Source of the DNA: Ignelater luminosus
Lineage: Eukaryota; Arthropoda; Insecta; Coleoptera; Elateridae
Length of the DNA: 64,000 nt
Direction of reading: 5' to 3'
Assembly: GCA_011009095.1 (NCBI GenBank)
Contig: VTPC01090697.1
Coordinates: 1-64,000 of the forward strand
This document shows, one piece after another, positions 30,941-41,921 of the stretch; positions within the stretch are counted from its first letter, which is position 1, and each line of letters starts with the position of its first letter. The notes under the pieces were generated by a model, which did not search any database, was not told where the DNA came from, and was given only the letters and a program-made list of their open reading frames with translations. Made by a program: the position numbers and the translations under genes.

Positions 30941-32962
30941 ATGGTCCAGATAAAACATTACGCAATCGTTTATTTGATAATTTCAATCTGCGTAAATGTT
31001 ACCTTAGGAGCATGCGATATTGATTATTCCCAATACAAATATGGTTGCAGCCTTTACCTACAATATATTTGTAACAATGTAACAAAAGAAGATTTTGCGA
31101 AATTGAAAGACAAAACATATTGCCTTGAGAGACGTTGTTACGTGCTGGAGATAAAGGACTCGCAAATACATCACATTGACAACAGAACGTTTTTTGTAGA
31201 TACTATCTGTCCACAAGACGTACTAGTTCATGCAGAAATAACTAACAGCCATATTCGAACTATAAGTGAAAATGCATTCTCTAGTTTTGGAATAAAAAGT
31301 CTCAAATTCGACAGAAACGAATTAACTTCAATTCACGCCTCCACTTTCTTTTCCTATTTGCGGTTAGGAATTTTAGATTTAAGCTTTAATCAAATAACCA
31401 CCATAGGTAACGCTAGTTACAAATTGCCTTTATTAGAAGAATTTTATATAAACAACAATCGTATCGGTAAAATAAATAAAAATGTCTTTGACCAACTCCC
31501 GAAATTAAGGATTTTAAATATTTCCTATAACGAAATAGAGTCGCTACATGGCGGCATATTTAAAAACTTACAAAATTTAGAAAAGCTTTATTTAAACCAC
31601 AATCAAATAAATTTGGGAGACAAAGTATTTAGAGGGCTGACATCCTTGTACGTTTTAGATTTAAATAACAATAAATTACAAGTCGTAAAGGAAAACACAT
31701 TCAGTGGATTGCGTTCGTTAACATTATTGAATTTAGCAAATTGCAATATAGAAAGTATACAAAATAGTGCATTCAATACAATACCAAAGTTAACACAATT
31801 AGATTTAAGTTATAACAAATTAGAAAGTTTAGAAGAAAATGTATTTCAAGGTTTAAAACATTTGAAAAATTTATATTTACAAGGCAATAAATTATCGATA
31901 TCGCCAAATGCATTTGCAGAACTGAAGCACGTAGACTTTATAGACTTAACTGGAAGTAATATAGAAATAATTAAGAAAGACGCATTTAAAGGATTAAGTG
32001 GTTTGCTTTTATTCAACTTGACTCACTTAGGTATCAAGAATATACAGAGTGGTGCATTTAATTCTATGTTGAGTTTGGAAGATTTAGATTTAAGTCACAA
32101 TAAGTTAACGACTTTGGAAGAGAACTCGTTTCAAGGTTTAAAAAGCCTACAAAATTTATATTTACAGAATAATCAATTGGACACAATATTTCCAAACGCG
32201 TTTATCGAACTTGAAAATCTAATATCTATTGATTTAACTGGAAGCTGCCTAAAGATTCTTAAAAAAGATACCTTTAGAGGATTACATAGTTTGCCCAATC
32301 TGAATTTAAAAAACTCTAGTATCGAAACTATACAGAGTGGTGCGTTCAACTCAATGATAAAATTAAAATTTTTAGACACCAGTTGTAATCATTTACAGAC
32401 TATTGATGATTACACATTTATAGGATTAAAAAATTTAGAAACACTCGTTTTGACTAGCAATGAAATTTCTAACCTGGAAGTAAACTCATTTTTCGATTTA
32501 AATAGTCTACGCTACCTAATACTGACAAATAACAAAATTAAGGTCGTACCACTAGGTGCATTTCAGAATTTTCCTGCTTTACAAAGCTTACAGCTCGGAA
32601 TCAATTCTATATCAGAACTTAAAATTGGTACTTTTACAAACTTGAACCATTTAAAAACTTTGAATTTGTCACATAACAGGTTTTATCAAATTAATGAAAT
32701 AGCTTTATTCCCCCTAAACAAACTAGATTTGTTAGACTTGAATAGTAATGATTTGTCAAATCTAAATTATCTCTTCTTAGTATCCAGTTTTCCTGAATTA
32801 AATTACGTTCATTTAAATAATAATCCTTGGAATTGTACAATGCTAACGCATATGTTGAAAGAGTTTAGAATTCATGAGATAAGTTACATGTTCAATTCCC
32901 CTAAACAATACACAAAAGAAAATGTTGATGGTATTGAATGCAGAGATAAACCAACCAATTAG
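30941..32962 (+). CDS. Secreted leucine-rich-repeat protein 2 (673 aa)
   Basis: Single coding exon. The ATG gives MVQIKHYAIVYLIISICV, a signal peptide nearly identical to that of LRR1; an upstream in-frame TTG is not used. The N-terminal Cys cap (ACDIDYSQYKYGCSLY, YCLERRCYVLEI) matches the Cys layout of LRR1. About 20 LRRs follow, of which three sets belong to the 96-residue unit (NSAFNTIP at 31765-31785, SGAFNSML near 32062, SGAFNSMI near 32350). The C-terminal cap is NNNPWNCTMLTHMLKEFRIH..DGIEC. The last 330 residues align closely with the end of LRR1. No transmembrane segment, so secretion is inferred. It arose with LRR1 by duplication; the partner molecule is unknown. Intact. Confidence 0.95.
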   Translation: MVQIKHYAIVYLIISICVNVTLGACDIDYSQYKYGCSLYLQYICNNVTKEDFAKLKDKTYCLERRCYVLEIKDSQIHHIDNRTFFVDTICPQDVLVHAEITNSHIRTISENAFSSFGIKSLKFDRNELTSIHASTFFSYLRLGILDLSFNQITTIGNASYKLPLLEEFYINNNRIGKINKNVFDQLPKLRILNISYNEIESLHGGIFKNLQNLEKLYLNHNQINLGDKVFRGLTSLYVLDLNNNKLQVVKENTFSGLRSLTLLNLANCNIESIQNSAFNTIPKLTQLDLSYNKLESLEENVFQGLKHLKNLYLQGNKLSISPNAFAELKHVDFIDLTGSNIEIIKKDAFKGLSGLLLFNLTHLGIKNIQSGAFNSMLSLEDLDLSHNKLTTLEENSFQGLKSLQNLYLQNNQLDTIFPNAFIELENLISIDLTGSCLKILKKDTFRGLHSLPNLNLKNSSIETIQSGAFNSMIKLKFLDTSCNHLQTIDDYTFIGLKNLETLVLTSNEISNLEVNSFFDLNSLRYLILTNNKIKVVPLGAFQNFPALQSLQLGINSISELKIGTFTNLNHLKTLNLSHNRFYQINEIALFPLNKLDLLDLNSNDLSNLNYLFLVSSFPELNYVHLNNNPWNCTMLTHMLKEFRIHEISYMFNSPKQYTKENVDGIECRDKPTN

Positions 32963-33779
32963 TGTTATTTCGTACATTCCTGAATAACTTATAACAGTTA
33001 TTCCAGTAACAATCTACTTGCTTGATATTTTATTTAGTTGAACATTTTGAGAATGCAAAATTTTAACAATGACATTGGAAAACTAAATAAAAATTTTTCT
33101 ATACTTGCTAAGAAAGTTTATACTTATGTACTATTATTGTTTCTTCTCTTAGTTTTAGTTGCTTAGGTTACATTATAGAATATTCGTATTTGTTATAACA
33201 TTATTTTCTAACATAGCTTGAAGAATTTGTAGTATATTGTTCTAAATAAACGATGAAACGTATAAATTATTTATTTTATAATCTAGAGATTTGCTACTCA
33301 CATTGTATGCCAGAAGATTTGTATTACTAGCTGTTAATTTCGTATTATTACATGTAGTATGCAGATAAATTGGATGGACTGTATAATAGGGTGGAAGTAT
33401 ACAGATTGTGTATGTTTTAACGAGGATTCCAGATGACACTGCCCCAAGATAGTATACTCGAGACGCAAACTAAGGAAAGCGCTCTAATACAGTGTGGGTT
33501 AAAGAAAGGTGCAGAAGTACGCATAACAAAACCTAAATCTTTGTATGCTCTATTTGCAATATACTTGATATATTTAGAGAAGGTCAGTTTCACATCTATA
33601 GATACTCTAAAAGCCTTTGACAGTATCTACCCTTGTCAAATTGTGATGAGAAAGATTTATTGGCGTAATGTTTCTAGCAAACGATTTACAATGACATTTG
33701 TCTAAATTCAAATAAAGTTTGTTTTGTGTACAGTAATATTATAAATACTGTCTAAGTCGTCTTGAAATAGGAAACAGTC
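32963..33779. other. 3' region of LRR gene 2 and intergenic DNA
   Basis: AATAAA at 33086-33091 lies in a block conserved with the LRR1 3' end. The 90-codon open frame at 33433-33705 has no recognisable domain. Nothing else supported. Confidence 0.5.
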
Positions 33780-34173
33780 AATAGTGGTTTCGATTTTGCG
33801 AAAGATCTTTTATCATCTGTATGAAATATTTTACTTAAGTGCATGAAATATTTATTAACAAAAAATACAACGCATCTTATTTACATTTTGAATACATTTA
33901 ATATTTAACGAACATAACCAACCTGAACAGCTCTACTTATGATCTAGTAGCTTAGTTGCCAACTTAATAACTGCCAACTGCTAATGATAAACTTACTATC
34001 AAACGCCTTCCCCTCAACGATCAAGGCGTTGGAGACTCCTAATCTTTCTCCCAAAACGAGATGTTTGATTATTCTAATTACTAGCTGCTGAAGCATTATT
34101 AACATAACCATTTATCTCGTGAGCAACATTTTGATAATCTTCGATTGGATCATTTATCTGATCATTTACGTTA

Positions 34174-36791
34174 TTATGACTGGGTTTTTTGATCGGATTC
34201 ATATAGAGTTTCTGGCATTAACTCCGGTTGGATAGTTAAATCGTTATGGTTGGGTTTTGCACGTGAAGGTTTTATTTGGCTAATATTGCGACGAAATACT
34301 TTGTTATTGCTGTATTTACGTACCCAATATGATCTACTTGATTTACTTACGATAACAGCTGTACACCAAATTTGAAAACTTCTTGTTACCACTTCATCCC
34401 CTTTTTTATACTGTAATGGAGACCTACGAGTCACTTTGTCAGAATGATTGTTTTGAATTTTCTTTTGTTCACAAAGAGATTGATAAACATGTTTCTGGAT
34501 TTTAGGCTTTAACTTTTTGAATGCACTAGGCAAAGTTGTTCTTATGCGTCTACTTTGAAGGGTTTGGACTAGAGAAGCATTAAGATTAACTAAAGGAGTA
34601 CTATTATATTCCATTAAACGTTCTCTATAGTCAGTACCATCTTTGATACTTTTACGTAAAATCTGTTTACTAATATTAACTACTTTTTCAGCCATTTTGT
34701 TACTTTTATGATAATGGGGTGTACATGTAAAAATGGTAATATCTTTGATTTATAATATGTTTTGCATTCGTTTGATAAAAAAAAGTAAATTGCAATTATA
34801 GTCTTTGGATATCCAAATCGTGTGAAGATATCTTGCATAGCATTGATTACAGCACATGAAGTTTTGTTTTGCAAATGACAAATTTCAAGTCAATGGGAAA
34901 AGTAATCAATAATTACCAAGTAAGATTTGACTCCAAATTTTAATGTATCAGTACCAATTTTATTAAACCTAAGTTTTGGAGCGCTACGAGGTAACAATGG
35001 TTCTTTAAAATTATGATGCATGAATTTTTCATACGTTCGACATTGTTTTATATATGATGATATATCTTTTAACATAAGAGGTCAAGAAAATAGTTTTCTA
35101 GCTTTGTTAAACGTTTTACTAGTACCAATATGACCTTTATGTAATAAATTTAATATAAATGGTCTCAAGTTTTTGGAAACAATAATTTTGTGATCCATGA
35201 ATATTATACCTGCTTCAACATAAATATAATCTTTTAACTTATAGTAAGGTTTACAATTCATAGATATTTTGTTTTCTTTAGGCCAACTATTGTAATAATA
35301 TTTAAGAATTTCAGTCAAGACTTTATCTTGTATTGTTTCCTTTCGAAATTCTGTTTTCTTTTTCTCACTCATAGGCAAACGTCTGGATACTGAATGTACC
35401 ATTTCACTCATTTCAGGGTCATTAGTTATAACACCTAAACTAGAGCGTGGTAACATATCAGCAAAATGTAATTGCTTCCCTGGAACATAATATACATTTA
35501 GAGAATATCTTAGAAGCTTGAGTGTAAGTCTTTGTAACCTTATTGAACCGATTTTACAAATAGGTTTTTTCATAATTCACACATAAGGCTTGTGATCAGT
35601 TTGGCCGTCAATAACTGTTGCAAATTGTAAATGTACTTCAATATAATGGACTGTATAATTGAATAGAAAAATACTCGTGAATAGTAAATGTAAAAGAGGT
35701 TTATTTAAATGTTAATTGTTGACACGTCTGAGCGTGTCTGTATTCGACGGCTGTCGCTGAGCAAGAGAGCGAGGGTTGCTGTTACATTCCTTGCGCACCC
35801 TTGTATGTTCGGCCGTCCTCGACAATCATCGTAAATCAATACAAATGTAATAGTCTCTTAACAATAACATTACCACAAATGTAATCATGAAATGTAAGTG
35901 TACCAGAATAAATTGATAGCAACTCTTTCTCTGTTTGGCTACAATTGAGTTCACTATCGTTCATTGTTCTTGACGCGCAGGCTACCAATTTAAGAATTTT
36001 GTTATCATGTTCTTGGAATAGGAAACATCCTAACGCATTTTTTGAACTATCACACTGCATTACAATCTTTTTAGTTGGGTCATAGAGGGTAAGTGCAGAA
36101 AATTTTGTAATGATGTCTTTTAAATGTTTAAACGCATTCTCATGAGCAGGTAGCCATTGCCATTCAATATTCTTTTTAAGTAACTGGCAAAGAGGGTACA
36201 TATTATATATTCACTCATACCTGGAATATATTGTCTAATATAATTGAACGAGCCAATTATTCGTTGTAATTGTGGCCTATTCTTAGGACTTTCTAATTTA
36301 CGTAGTGATTCTATGCGATTGGGATCAACTTCCATACCTTTAAATAAAAAGATTTGGCCCATAAACTTTACTTGTTTTTGTCTATATTGTAGTTTATCTT
36401 TGTTGAATCGTGCATTAACTTGTCTAGCTCTATCAACTATTTGTTGTATAGCTTTATCGTGTTCCATCTCATTATTACCAGTAACAATCACATCGTCATG
36501 ACCAACTAACACGTTTTCAATATCATCAAAATGTTTTTCCACCTCCTCTTGGAATATATCATGGGAATTGGACAACCCATAAGGCAATACAGTGTAACTA
36601 TATATACCAAAACGAGTAGCAAAACAACACTTCCAGGAGGATTCCTCATTTAATTGTAATTGATGGAAACCCTCTGTAAGGTCACATACGGTAAAAAATG
36701 TTTTACCTGCCATCTTGGTACAAATTTCTGGGGGTGTGAAAGATAATTTAGGTATACGAACAATTTGTTTATCTAAATCAGATGTGAACAA
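34174..36791 (-). pseudogene. Gypsy pol remnant (RT, RNase H, integrase)
   Basis: RT at 36791-36200 (FTVCDLTEGFHQLQLNEESS, LPYGLSNSHDIFQEEVEKHF, VLVGHDDVIVTGN): the box before the two Asp is GHDD instead of Y(I/V)DD. RNase H at 36201-35870 (MQCDSSKNALGCFLFQEH, NCSQTEKELLSIY), then split by the solo LTR and resuming with QTDHKP near 35590. Integrase N-terminus (LLHKGHIGTSKTFNKAR, 35150-35082; IKQCRTYEKFMHHN), a core remnant (KFGVKSYLVIIDYFSH) and the C-terminal tail 34695-34174 (RRSPLQYKKGDEVVTR, SRSYWVRKYSNNK, RRNISQIKP). Frameshifts occur near 35075 and 34880-34690. Dead copy. Confidence 0.85.
35616..35863 (-). repeat. Solo LTR (248 bp) with 5-bp target duplication
   Basis: Starts TGTTGCAAATTG and ends CTCTTAACA on the plus strand, flanked by ATAAC at 35611-35615 and 35864-35868. 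It splits the gypsy RNase H exactly between HDYICGN and DGQTDHKP. In minus orientation it contains AAATAAACC (polyadenylation-like), so the LTR probably points left. No internal sequence: formed by LTR-LTR recombination. Confidence 0.85.
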
Positions 36792-36800
36792 ACTTCAGAA

Positions 36801-37823
36801 AGTTTGAGGGATATATTGCTAAGACTGCAGCCTCACAGTCTCATTAAGGTAGTAGTAATGGCTTATTACCGGCAATACATTTGTTGAGTAAAAACCAAAC
36901 AAATAATTAATACTGTTTTATTACGTTCCAAATTTTCTTTTTATGCAATATTGACATGCTGACATTAATAACAAATTACAAACTAGGTAACACAGAAAAA
37001 TTAACAAATATGCATTATAACACTAGTAACACTTAAAATATACAATTCTGCAATTTTAGTTTTACAATTAGTTTATCTTTTTACTGACCTAGACTTTTCT
37101 TTATTTATTTTTTTAATACGTTATAGTACAACACAGTAATTTTATCTACTCTCGTATAGTGTAAGTCGATACACTTTGGTTGTAGACATGCTGACTGATA
37201 CATTCCTGTACAATGAAATATGACGGACTTTTTTTAATATGTTGCAAATGACCTAGAAAGTTTCGTTATTGATAATAATTTATGTTGAAATATTAGATTT
37301 GATTTAATTTTATGAAAATTGGAATTATGCTTTTAAATGAAAAATAATCTGTTTAATCTAATATTAAACATACTGGCGTCTCTAGAATGTTTTGAAATGA
37401 AATTATTAATTGAAACAAATTTATTTAATTGGTAAATTGGTAAAACTAATTGGTTGGAGTCTTTGCTAAATAATAAAAATGAAAAATAATTAAATTTGGT
37501 TTTTTGACAATTGGTGACCCCAAGGTTTGGTGAAGTGATTGATGTTTTCACTTCTTTTTCCGTCATGAAGCCTGAAATAGAACTTTTTAAATTAATTAAC
37601 GCTGTTGTGGCTTCTTGTTTTCGATGGCACGCTATTCCGACCGATTGATTTGACGTTGTCTGGCGTCTAGACCCAGTGCGTTGCATCTTTCACGTTTATT
37701 CTAATATTGTTTCTTCTCTGACCGTATGTGAGCTCTGAGCTCTGCAAAGGGGCGTAAATTCCTTTTAAAAATAATTTTGTGCTCATCCTGATCGAGCTTT
37801 CTCACAGAGGGTTACATGATAAA
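36801..37823. other. Unassigned stretch, possible retroelement leader
   Basis: Mostly AT-rich. At 37508-37545 the plus strand reads attggtgaccccaaggtttg, resembling the primer-binding/leader region after an LTR, followed by an ATG (37564) and a short open frame MKPEIELFKLINAVVASCF. This may be a retroelement 5' end, but no LTR pair or pol is visible. Confidence 0.3.
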
Positions 37824-39190
37824 TCATGACATACCGATACGTCTCTCACCTTGGTGTTTCCAGTTTGATTGAGTGAGCAATTTGAGGTCTCCTTGCTTCA
37901 GTGTCTTAATACAGTATCCTGACTTTGCCACGTTTATATCACAATTCACTGGAGTTTCATTGATGATAACATTTCTGACTTCCTTCGTTACTGAATGGTA
38001 TGTAGCCCCACTGTCGATGATAAACCTTATTTCATCTCCCGAAGTGAAATTTGCATGCTCGTGTTCGATCTTATTTGTCATAAATGCGATTTCTGGTTCA
38101 TTTCGTGATTTTGTTCGAGTAAGCCTCCATTATTAGATCTACCATTTTTTCTGTACGAATTCTGTGGAGGTTTTCTGCAGTTTGCTCTCTTATGACCTAT
38201 TTCTCCACAGTTGTGGCACTTAAAAAGAAAAGTTTGTTCCTTATTCACGTTTGTGTTATTTAGATTTGTATCCCATATAGCACCGGACGTCCAGTGGACG
38301 TCCATTTGTCATCCAGATTTCGTCCCGACGTCCATGGACGTAAATTGGACATTCATTGGACGTCCACTGGACGACCGTTGGTGAACGTCAACTGAACATC
38401 CATTTGTCATCCAAAATCGTCTAAATTATGCCCAAAGGTCGTCTAGATTATGTCCAAACATCGTCCGAATTATGTATGTTCAAGAATCGTCCGAATTATG
38501 GCCAAGAATTCTCCAAATTATGTGCAAATTACGTACAAAAAATGTACAAATTACGTCCAGTAACGGACGTCCGTACGATGTCCACAGTTGGGACAAACGG
38601 ACGTCCACTGGATATCCATCCGCCGAAATTTGAACGTCCAATGGACATCCATAGGATGTCCGTGTGCTATATGGGATGTTGCAAAAGCTGCATCGTTAGT
38701 AACTTCCTGCTCTTGCCTGTTTTGTAAATGCCTCGACTCTTCCAGCAATAATTTGTCCTTTACAAAGTTTTACGTCATCTCAGTTTCGTCTGTGCTAAAT
38801 ATGACGTTACTGGCCGTTACAAGCATCGAAGATAACATGTGTGAGATAGCCTGATTGTTTTGAATCTTTCCACCTGCAGCTTTTAACTCACAGGTCACCT
38901 GTTCAAAATTCGTTAAGAACAGTTGGAGTGACGTATCTTCCATACATTTCAAGCCACTCAACTTTCTTTGCAATTGAACTTGTATTGCAAGTGCTTCGAT
39001 CATTTTTTTCGCTGTTTTCTTTAATTTTACGACTTCCAGCATATTGTCGGCGAGACATTGCACAATGAAACGTGATCTTCTGGGCTGCATCAGTCAGAGG
39101 TTCTGTTTTTGTTACTTCCAGCACACTGGCTTGTACCAGCAGTAAATTAACTCTGAATTTCCAATTCGAGTAATTCGTTCCGTCGAACTA
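37824..39190 (-). mobile_element. Copia-type gag-protease relic, minus orientation
   Basis: Gag: FDGTNYSNWKFRVNLLL near 39175-39125 and QLQRKLSGLKCMEDTSLQLF (near 38970-38910), UBN2-like as in Ty1/copia. Zinc knuckle CHNCGEIGHKRANC near 38220-38180. Protease start RFIIDSGATYHSVT near 38020-37980 with the DSGAT catalytic block. A 406-bp foldback (38271-38676) sits between gag and the knuckle. The rest of pol is absent. Confidence 0.82.
38271..38676. repeat. Foldback/MITE-like element rich in GGACGTCC palindromes
   Basis: Ends are inverted: TCCCATATAGCAC at 38271-38283 and GTGCTATATGGGA at 38664-38676. Adjacent on each side are tandem and inverted GGACGTCCA.TGGAC-type palindromes (38283-38390; 38565-38660). 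The centre (38405-38560) is a degenerate tandem repeat of about 30 bp with cgtc.gaattatg. Inserted in copia gag. Target duplication not clear (AT at most). Confidence 0.8.
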
Positions 39191-39868
39191 TCTCACATTG
39201 TTGCTAATTACTGCTGCAATTTTCTTCCACCACGTGCACGTAATTATTCTTTTCTTGTTTATTCTTTTTTTTTTAATTTCCAAAGAAATTTTGCCTGTGT
39301 TTATTGTTAGCTAGAGCCCATAACCTATTATAATTCTTGTAATTTATCTACAATCAAACACAGTTAAACGTGATATTAAGGATATATTGATACTTAGATC
39401 GATGTTGCATTAACGACGGCTTGCGAACGAAAAAGCTAGCGATTAGGGATGCAAGTGCTTTTTATGACGCACGAGTCGTCTATAATTATGCAACCAATAT
39501 GACAGACTTGTAATTGTGAATTGCTGCATTTACTAGCATACTAATTGAAATCGAACTATTTTTAAAGTTAGGGAAAATACCATCCAGTAGACAATTCTAG
39601 TTAGTAGAAACTGTTGTAGTCACATATTAAGAATTAACTTAATAATTATCAAGTAATAACAACTTCTTATTTACAATAGGTAGGAATTCCCCCAAGTTCC
39701 CCTATCTAAGTACTAACGAGAATTATTAATATTGATAACCACATAAGCATAAGATTTGTAGGTATGCATCAATAAATATTAAAATTCATATATGCATCAA
39801 CTCAACATTTTTATATATTCTACAATAACTGCATAATAATCCTATCTCTATAGTGATAACTGTAATTC
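39191..39868. other. Intergenic DNA upstream of LRR gene 3
   Basis: AT-rich, no coding or named repeat. Confidence 0.45.
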
Positions 39869-39876
39869 TATAAATA
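39869..39876 (+). promoter_or_regulatory. TATA box of LRR gene 3
   Basis: TATAAATA, about 70 bp before a consensus splice donor and 145 bp before the ATG. Transcription would start at about 39895-39905 and give a short leader exon ending at 39940. Confidence 0.55.
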
Positions 39877-39940
39877 TAATCACAATCAGAAACTGCTACT
39901 TGTTTAGCCTGTTTATCCAAGACCAAACTTTGCTTTTCTG

Positions 39941-40006
39941 GTAAGTTCAATTTTGCACTCACTTATTTACTTATTACAATTTAATGAAATCTCTAAATTC
40001 TTACAG
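39941..40006 (+). other. Leader intron of LRR gene 3 (66 bp)
   Basis: Donor ctg|gtaagttc at 39940/39941 and acceptor aattcttacag ending at 40006. The exon resumes 7 bp before ATG 40014. It removes the in-frame ATG at 39984, so the longer N-terminus is unlikely. Confidence 0.65.
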
Positions 40007-40013
40007 CACTATC

Positions 40014-41921
40014 ATGAGTGTGAAGCTGTTAAAATTCTTGTGGTTTTTTACATTTGTACAATCAGGGTTTTTTGTGTACACAGAATCAAAATGTTATTGG
40101 GATCTAATGAGTGCAGTGCAGTGCAGTCCTCTAAAGTGCATAGAAATGGATAGCAAAAGCTTGGAATTATTATCACATGATACTACCTACCCATCAGAAA
40201 GTAATTGTGCAATCCTGTATATCAGTTATTCAAATTTGAACATAATTAAAAATACAACACTGCCTGTTAGAAATCCCTCTTATTATGAAGAATTAAAACT
40301 GGTTCAAAGCAACATTACATTTATAGAAGAAGATGCTTTTGTTAAGTTTATCAAGTTGAAACGACTCCTTTTAGCTAATAATAAATTGGAAGAGATTAAA
40401 CTTACGAATGGTCTAGAACAACTGGAAGAATTGGAACTGAACAATAATATGATTGCAGCATTACATAATGATGATATGCCAAAAATCAACACTCTATCCA
40501 TTTTGGATTTAAGCTATAACAGGTTAATAGAATTAGATGAATTTTTGTGCAATTTTGAAAACTTGAAGGAATTAAACTTAAATAATAATAATTTAACAAA
40601 CATTGAGAATTATTTCAAATGCAACAAAAAACTTGAATATTTGAACTTAGCATATAATCAAATTCAAGAAATCAAATCATCAGAATTTGTCTACTTGCAA
40701 GAGTTACATACTCTATTATTGAATGATAATCAAATAGAAACCCTTCACGATAATGTTTTTGAAAACTTAAGAAAGCTCGAACAGCTTAATCTTAGAAACA
40801 ACAAATTATCCATAATAAAAGAAGCTACATTTGTAGGTCTAACTAGTCTTAAATCTTTATATTTAACCAAAAATAGAATTGTAGAAATCGAGTCGAATTC
40901 TTTCATTGATTTAAAAGACCTTGTTAGATTACCACTGTACAGAAATAATTTGACGATTCTAAGATCCAACTCTTTTAATGGATTAGAAAAATTGGATGTT
41001 TTAATGTTAGGCAGCCAATCTATTAGAACGATCGAAGCTAATGCATTTAATGGTCTGTACGGTTTAAAACATTTGATTTTAGATAATAACTGGATTTATG
41101 AATTTAATGATGTGATCTCTGAGAGAAATATAATAACTTATTTATCACTAGGGGAAAATAATCTAAATTTAGCACCAAATATGTTTTCAAAACTTAGACA
41201 GCTGCGAGTATTAAATTTAAAAAGAAATCATAACATGTCTCTCGTTTCTGATGCATTTGCAGGGTTAGAACATTTGCAAGAACTTTATTTACATAGATGT
41301 GAAATCAATATGCTACAGGCAAGTTACTTTAAAGGACTCAGTTCGCTTCAGACTCTTGATTTAAGTTTTAATGAAGTTTCCAATTTTACGGCAGATGTTT
41401 TTATCAACGTGCCAAAATTGAAAACTTTATATTTAAATCATAATCGTATTACTTTCATTGAACCAAACAGCTTTTTAAAAAATTTACTTGTACTAAATCT
41501 AAGTTATAATAATATCACAGAATTAAAATCAAGAACATTTATAGGTTTGAAAAATCTAAAAGAACTGTATTTACAGAATAATAGTATAACATTGATTGAA
41601 GAATTTACTTTCGAAGGATTAAGTAAGGTAGAAAAGCTGGATATATGTTGTAATAATATTCAAGTTTTAGCAAACAATACATTTTATGGTTTAAGCTCTG
41701 TAGGAGAATTAAAATTGCATGATCTTGATATTCATCATATTCAACCTGGTGCTTTTAGAGGTTTAGATAGTATAAGAGCTGTAAACTTAGAGAGAAATCA
41801 TATAACAACTTTAGAAGATTACACTTTTCTTGGAATGCCTAAATTGAAAAAGCTATATCTTGATGATATTAAAGTTATCAGTCAAAATGCATTTTATGGC
41901 TTAGATGTGAAGGTGAATTAA
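40014..41921 (+). CDS. Leucine-rich-repeat protein 3 (635 aa)
   Basis: Start at the first ATG after the splice acceptor gives a hydrophobic leader MSVKLLKFLWFFTFVQSGFF, then a Cys-containing N-terminal cap (CYWDLMSAVQCSPLKC). It has about 22 LRRs of 23-24 residues (LSILDLSYNRLIELDEFL, LKELNLNNNNLTNIENYF, LKSLYLTKNRIVEIESNSF). The repeats are individually diverged, without the 96-residue unit of LRR1/2, so this is an older relative. The protein stops inside an LRR (NAFYGLDVKVN) with no C-terminal Cys cap and no transmembrane helix; either the end is truncated or another exon exists. No internal frameshift. Role unknown; secretion inferred. Confidence 0.9.
   Translation: MSVKLLKFLWFFTFVQSGFFVYTESKCYWDLMSAVQCSPLKCIEMDSKSLELLSHDTTYPSESNCAILYISYSNLNIIKNTTLPVRNPSYYEELKLVQSNITFIEEDAFVKFIKLKRLLLANNKLEEIKLTNGLEQLEELELNNNMIAALHNDDMPKINTLSILDLSYNRLIELDEFLCNFENLKELNLNNNNLTNIENYFKCNKKLEYLNLAYNQIQEIKSSEFVYLQELHTLLLNDNQIETLHDNVFENLRKLEQLNLRNNKLSIIKEATFVGLTSLKSLYLTKNRIVEIESNSFIDLKDLVRLPLYRNNLTILRSNSFNGLEKLDVLMLGSQSIRTIEANAFNGLYGLKHLILDNNWIYEFNDVISERNIITYLSLGENNLNLAPNMFSKLRQLRVLNLKRNHNMSLVSDAFAGLEHLQELYLHRCEINMLQASYFKGLSSLQTLDLSFNEVSNFTADVFINVPKLKTLYLNHNRITFIEPNSFLKNLLVLNLSYNNITELKSRTFIGLKNLKELYLQNNSITLIEEFTFEGLSKVEKLDICCNNIQVLANNTFYGLSSVGELKLHDLDIHHIQPGAFRGLDSIRAVNLERNHITTLEDYTFLGMPKLKKLYLDDIKVISQNAFYGLDVKVN

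Larger units (their letters stand above)
33820..36800 (-). mobile_element. Gypsy-type LTR retrotransposon relic, minus orientation
   Basis: Contains RT, RNase H and integrase on the minus strand. A purine-rich tract (GAGGGGAAGGCG in element orientation, about 34004-34015) is followed by TTTGATAGTAAG and, further left, an AATAAATATTTC, a plausible 3' LTR down to about 33820. No 5' LTR or gag found. A solo LTR of a different element is inserted at 35616-35863. Confidence 0.75.

Noticed and set aside
33433-33705. 90-codon plus-strand frame
   Set aside because: No recognisable motif and no splice context.
39984-40013. Longer N-terminus of LRR3 from ATG 39984
   Set aside because: That ATG lies in the sequence just before a strong splice acceptor (ttcttacag, 40006) and is probably intronic; ATG 40014 gives a better signal peptide.
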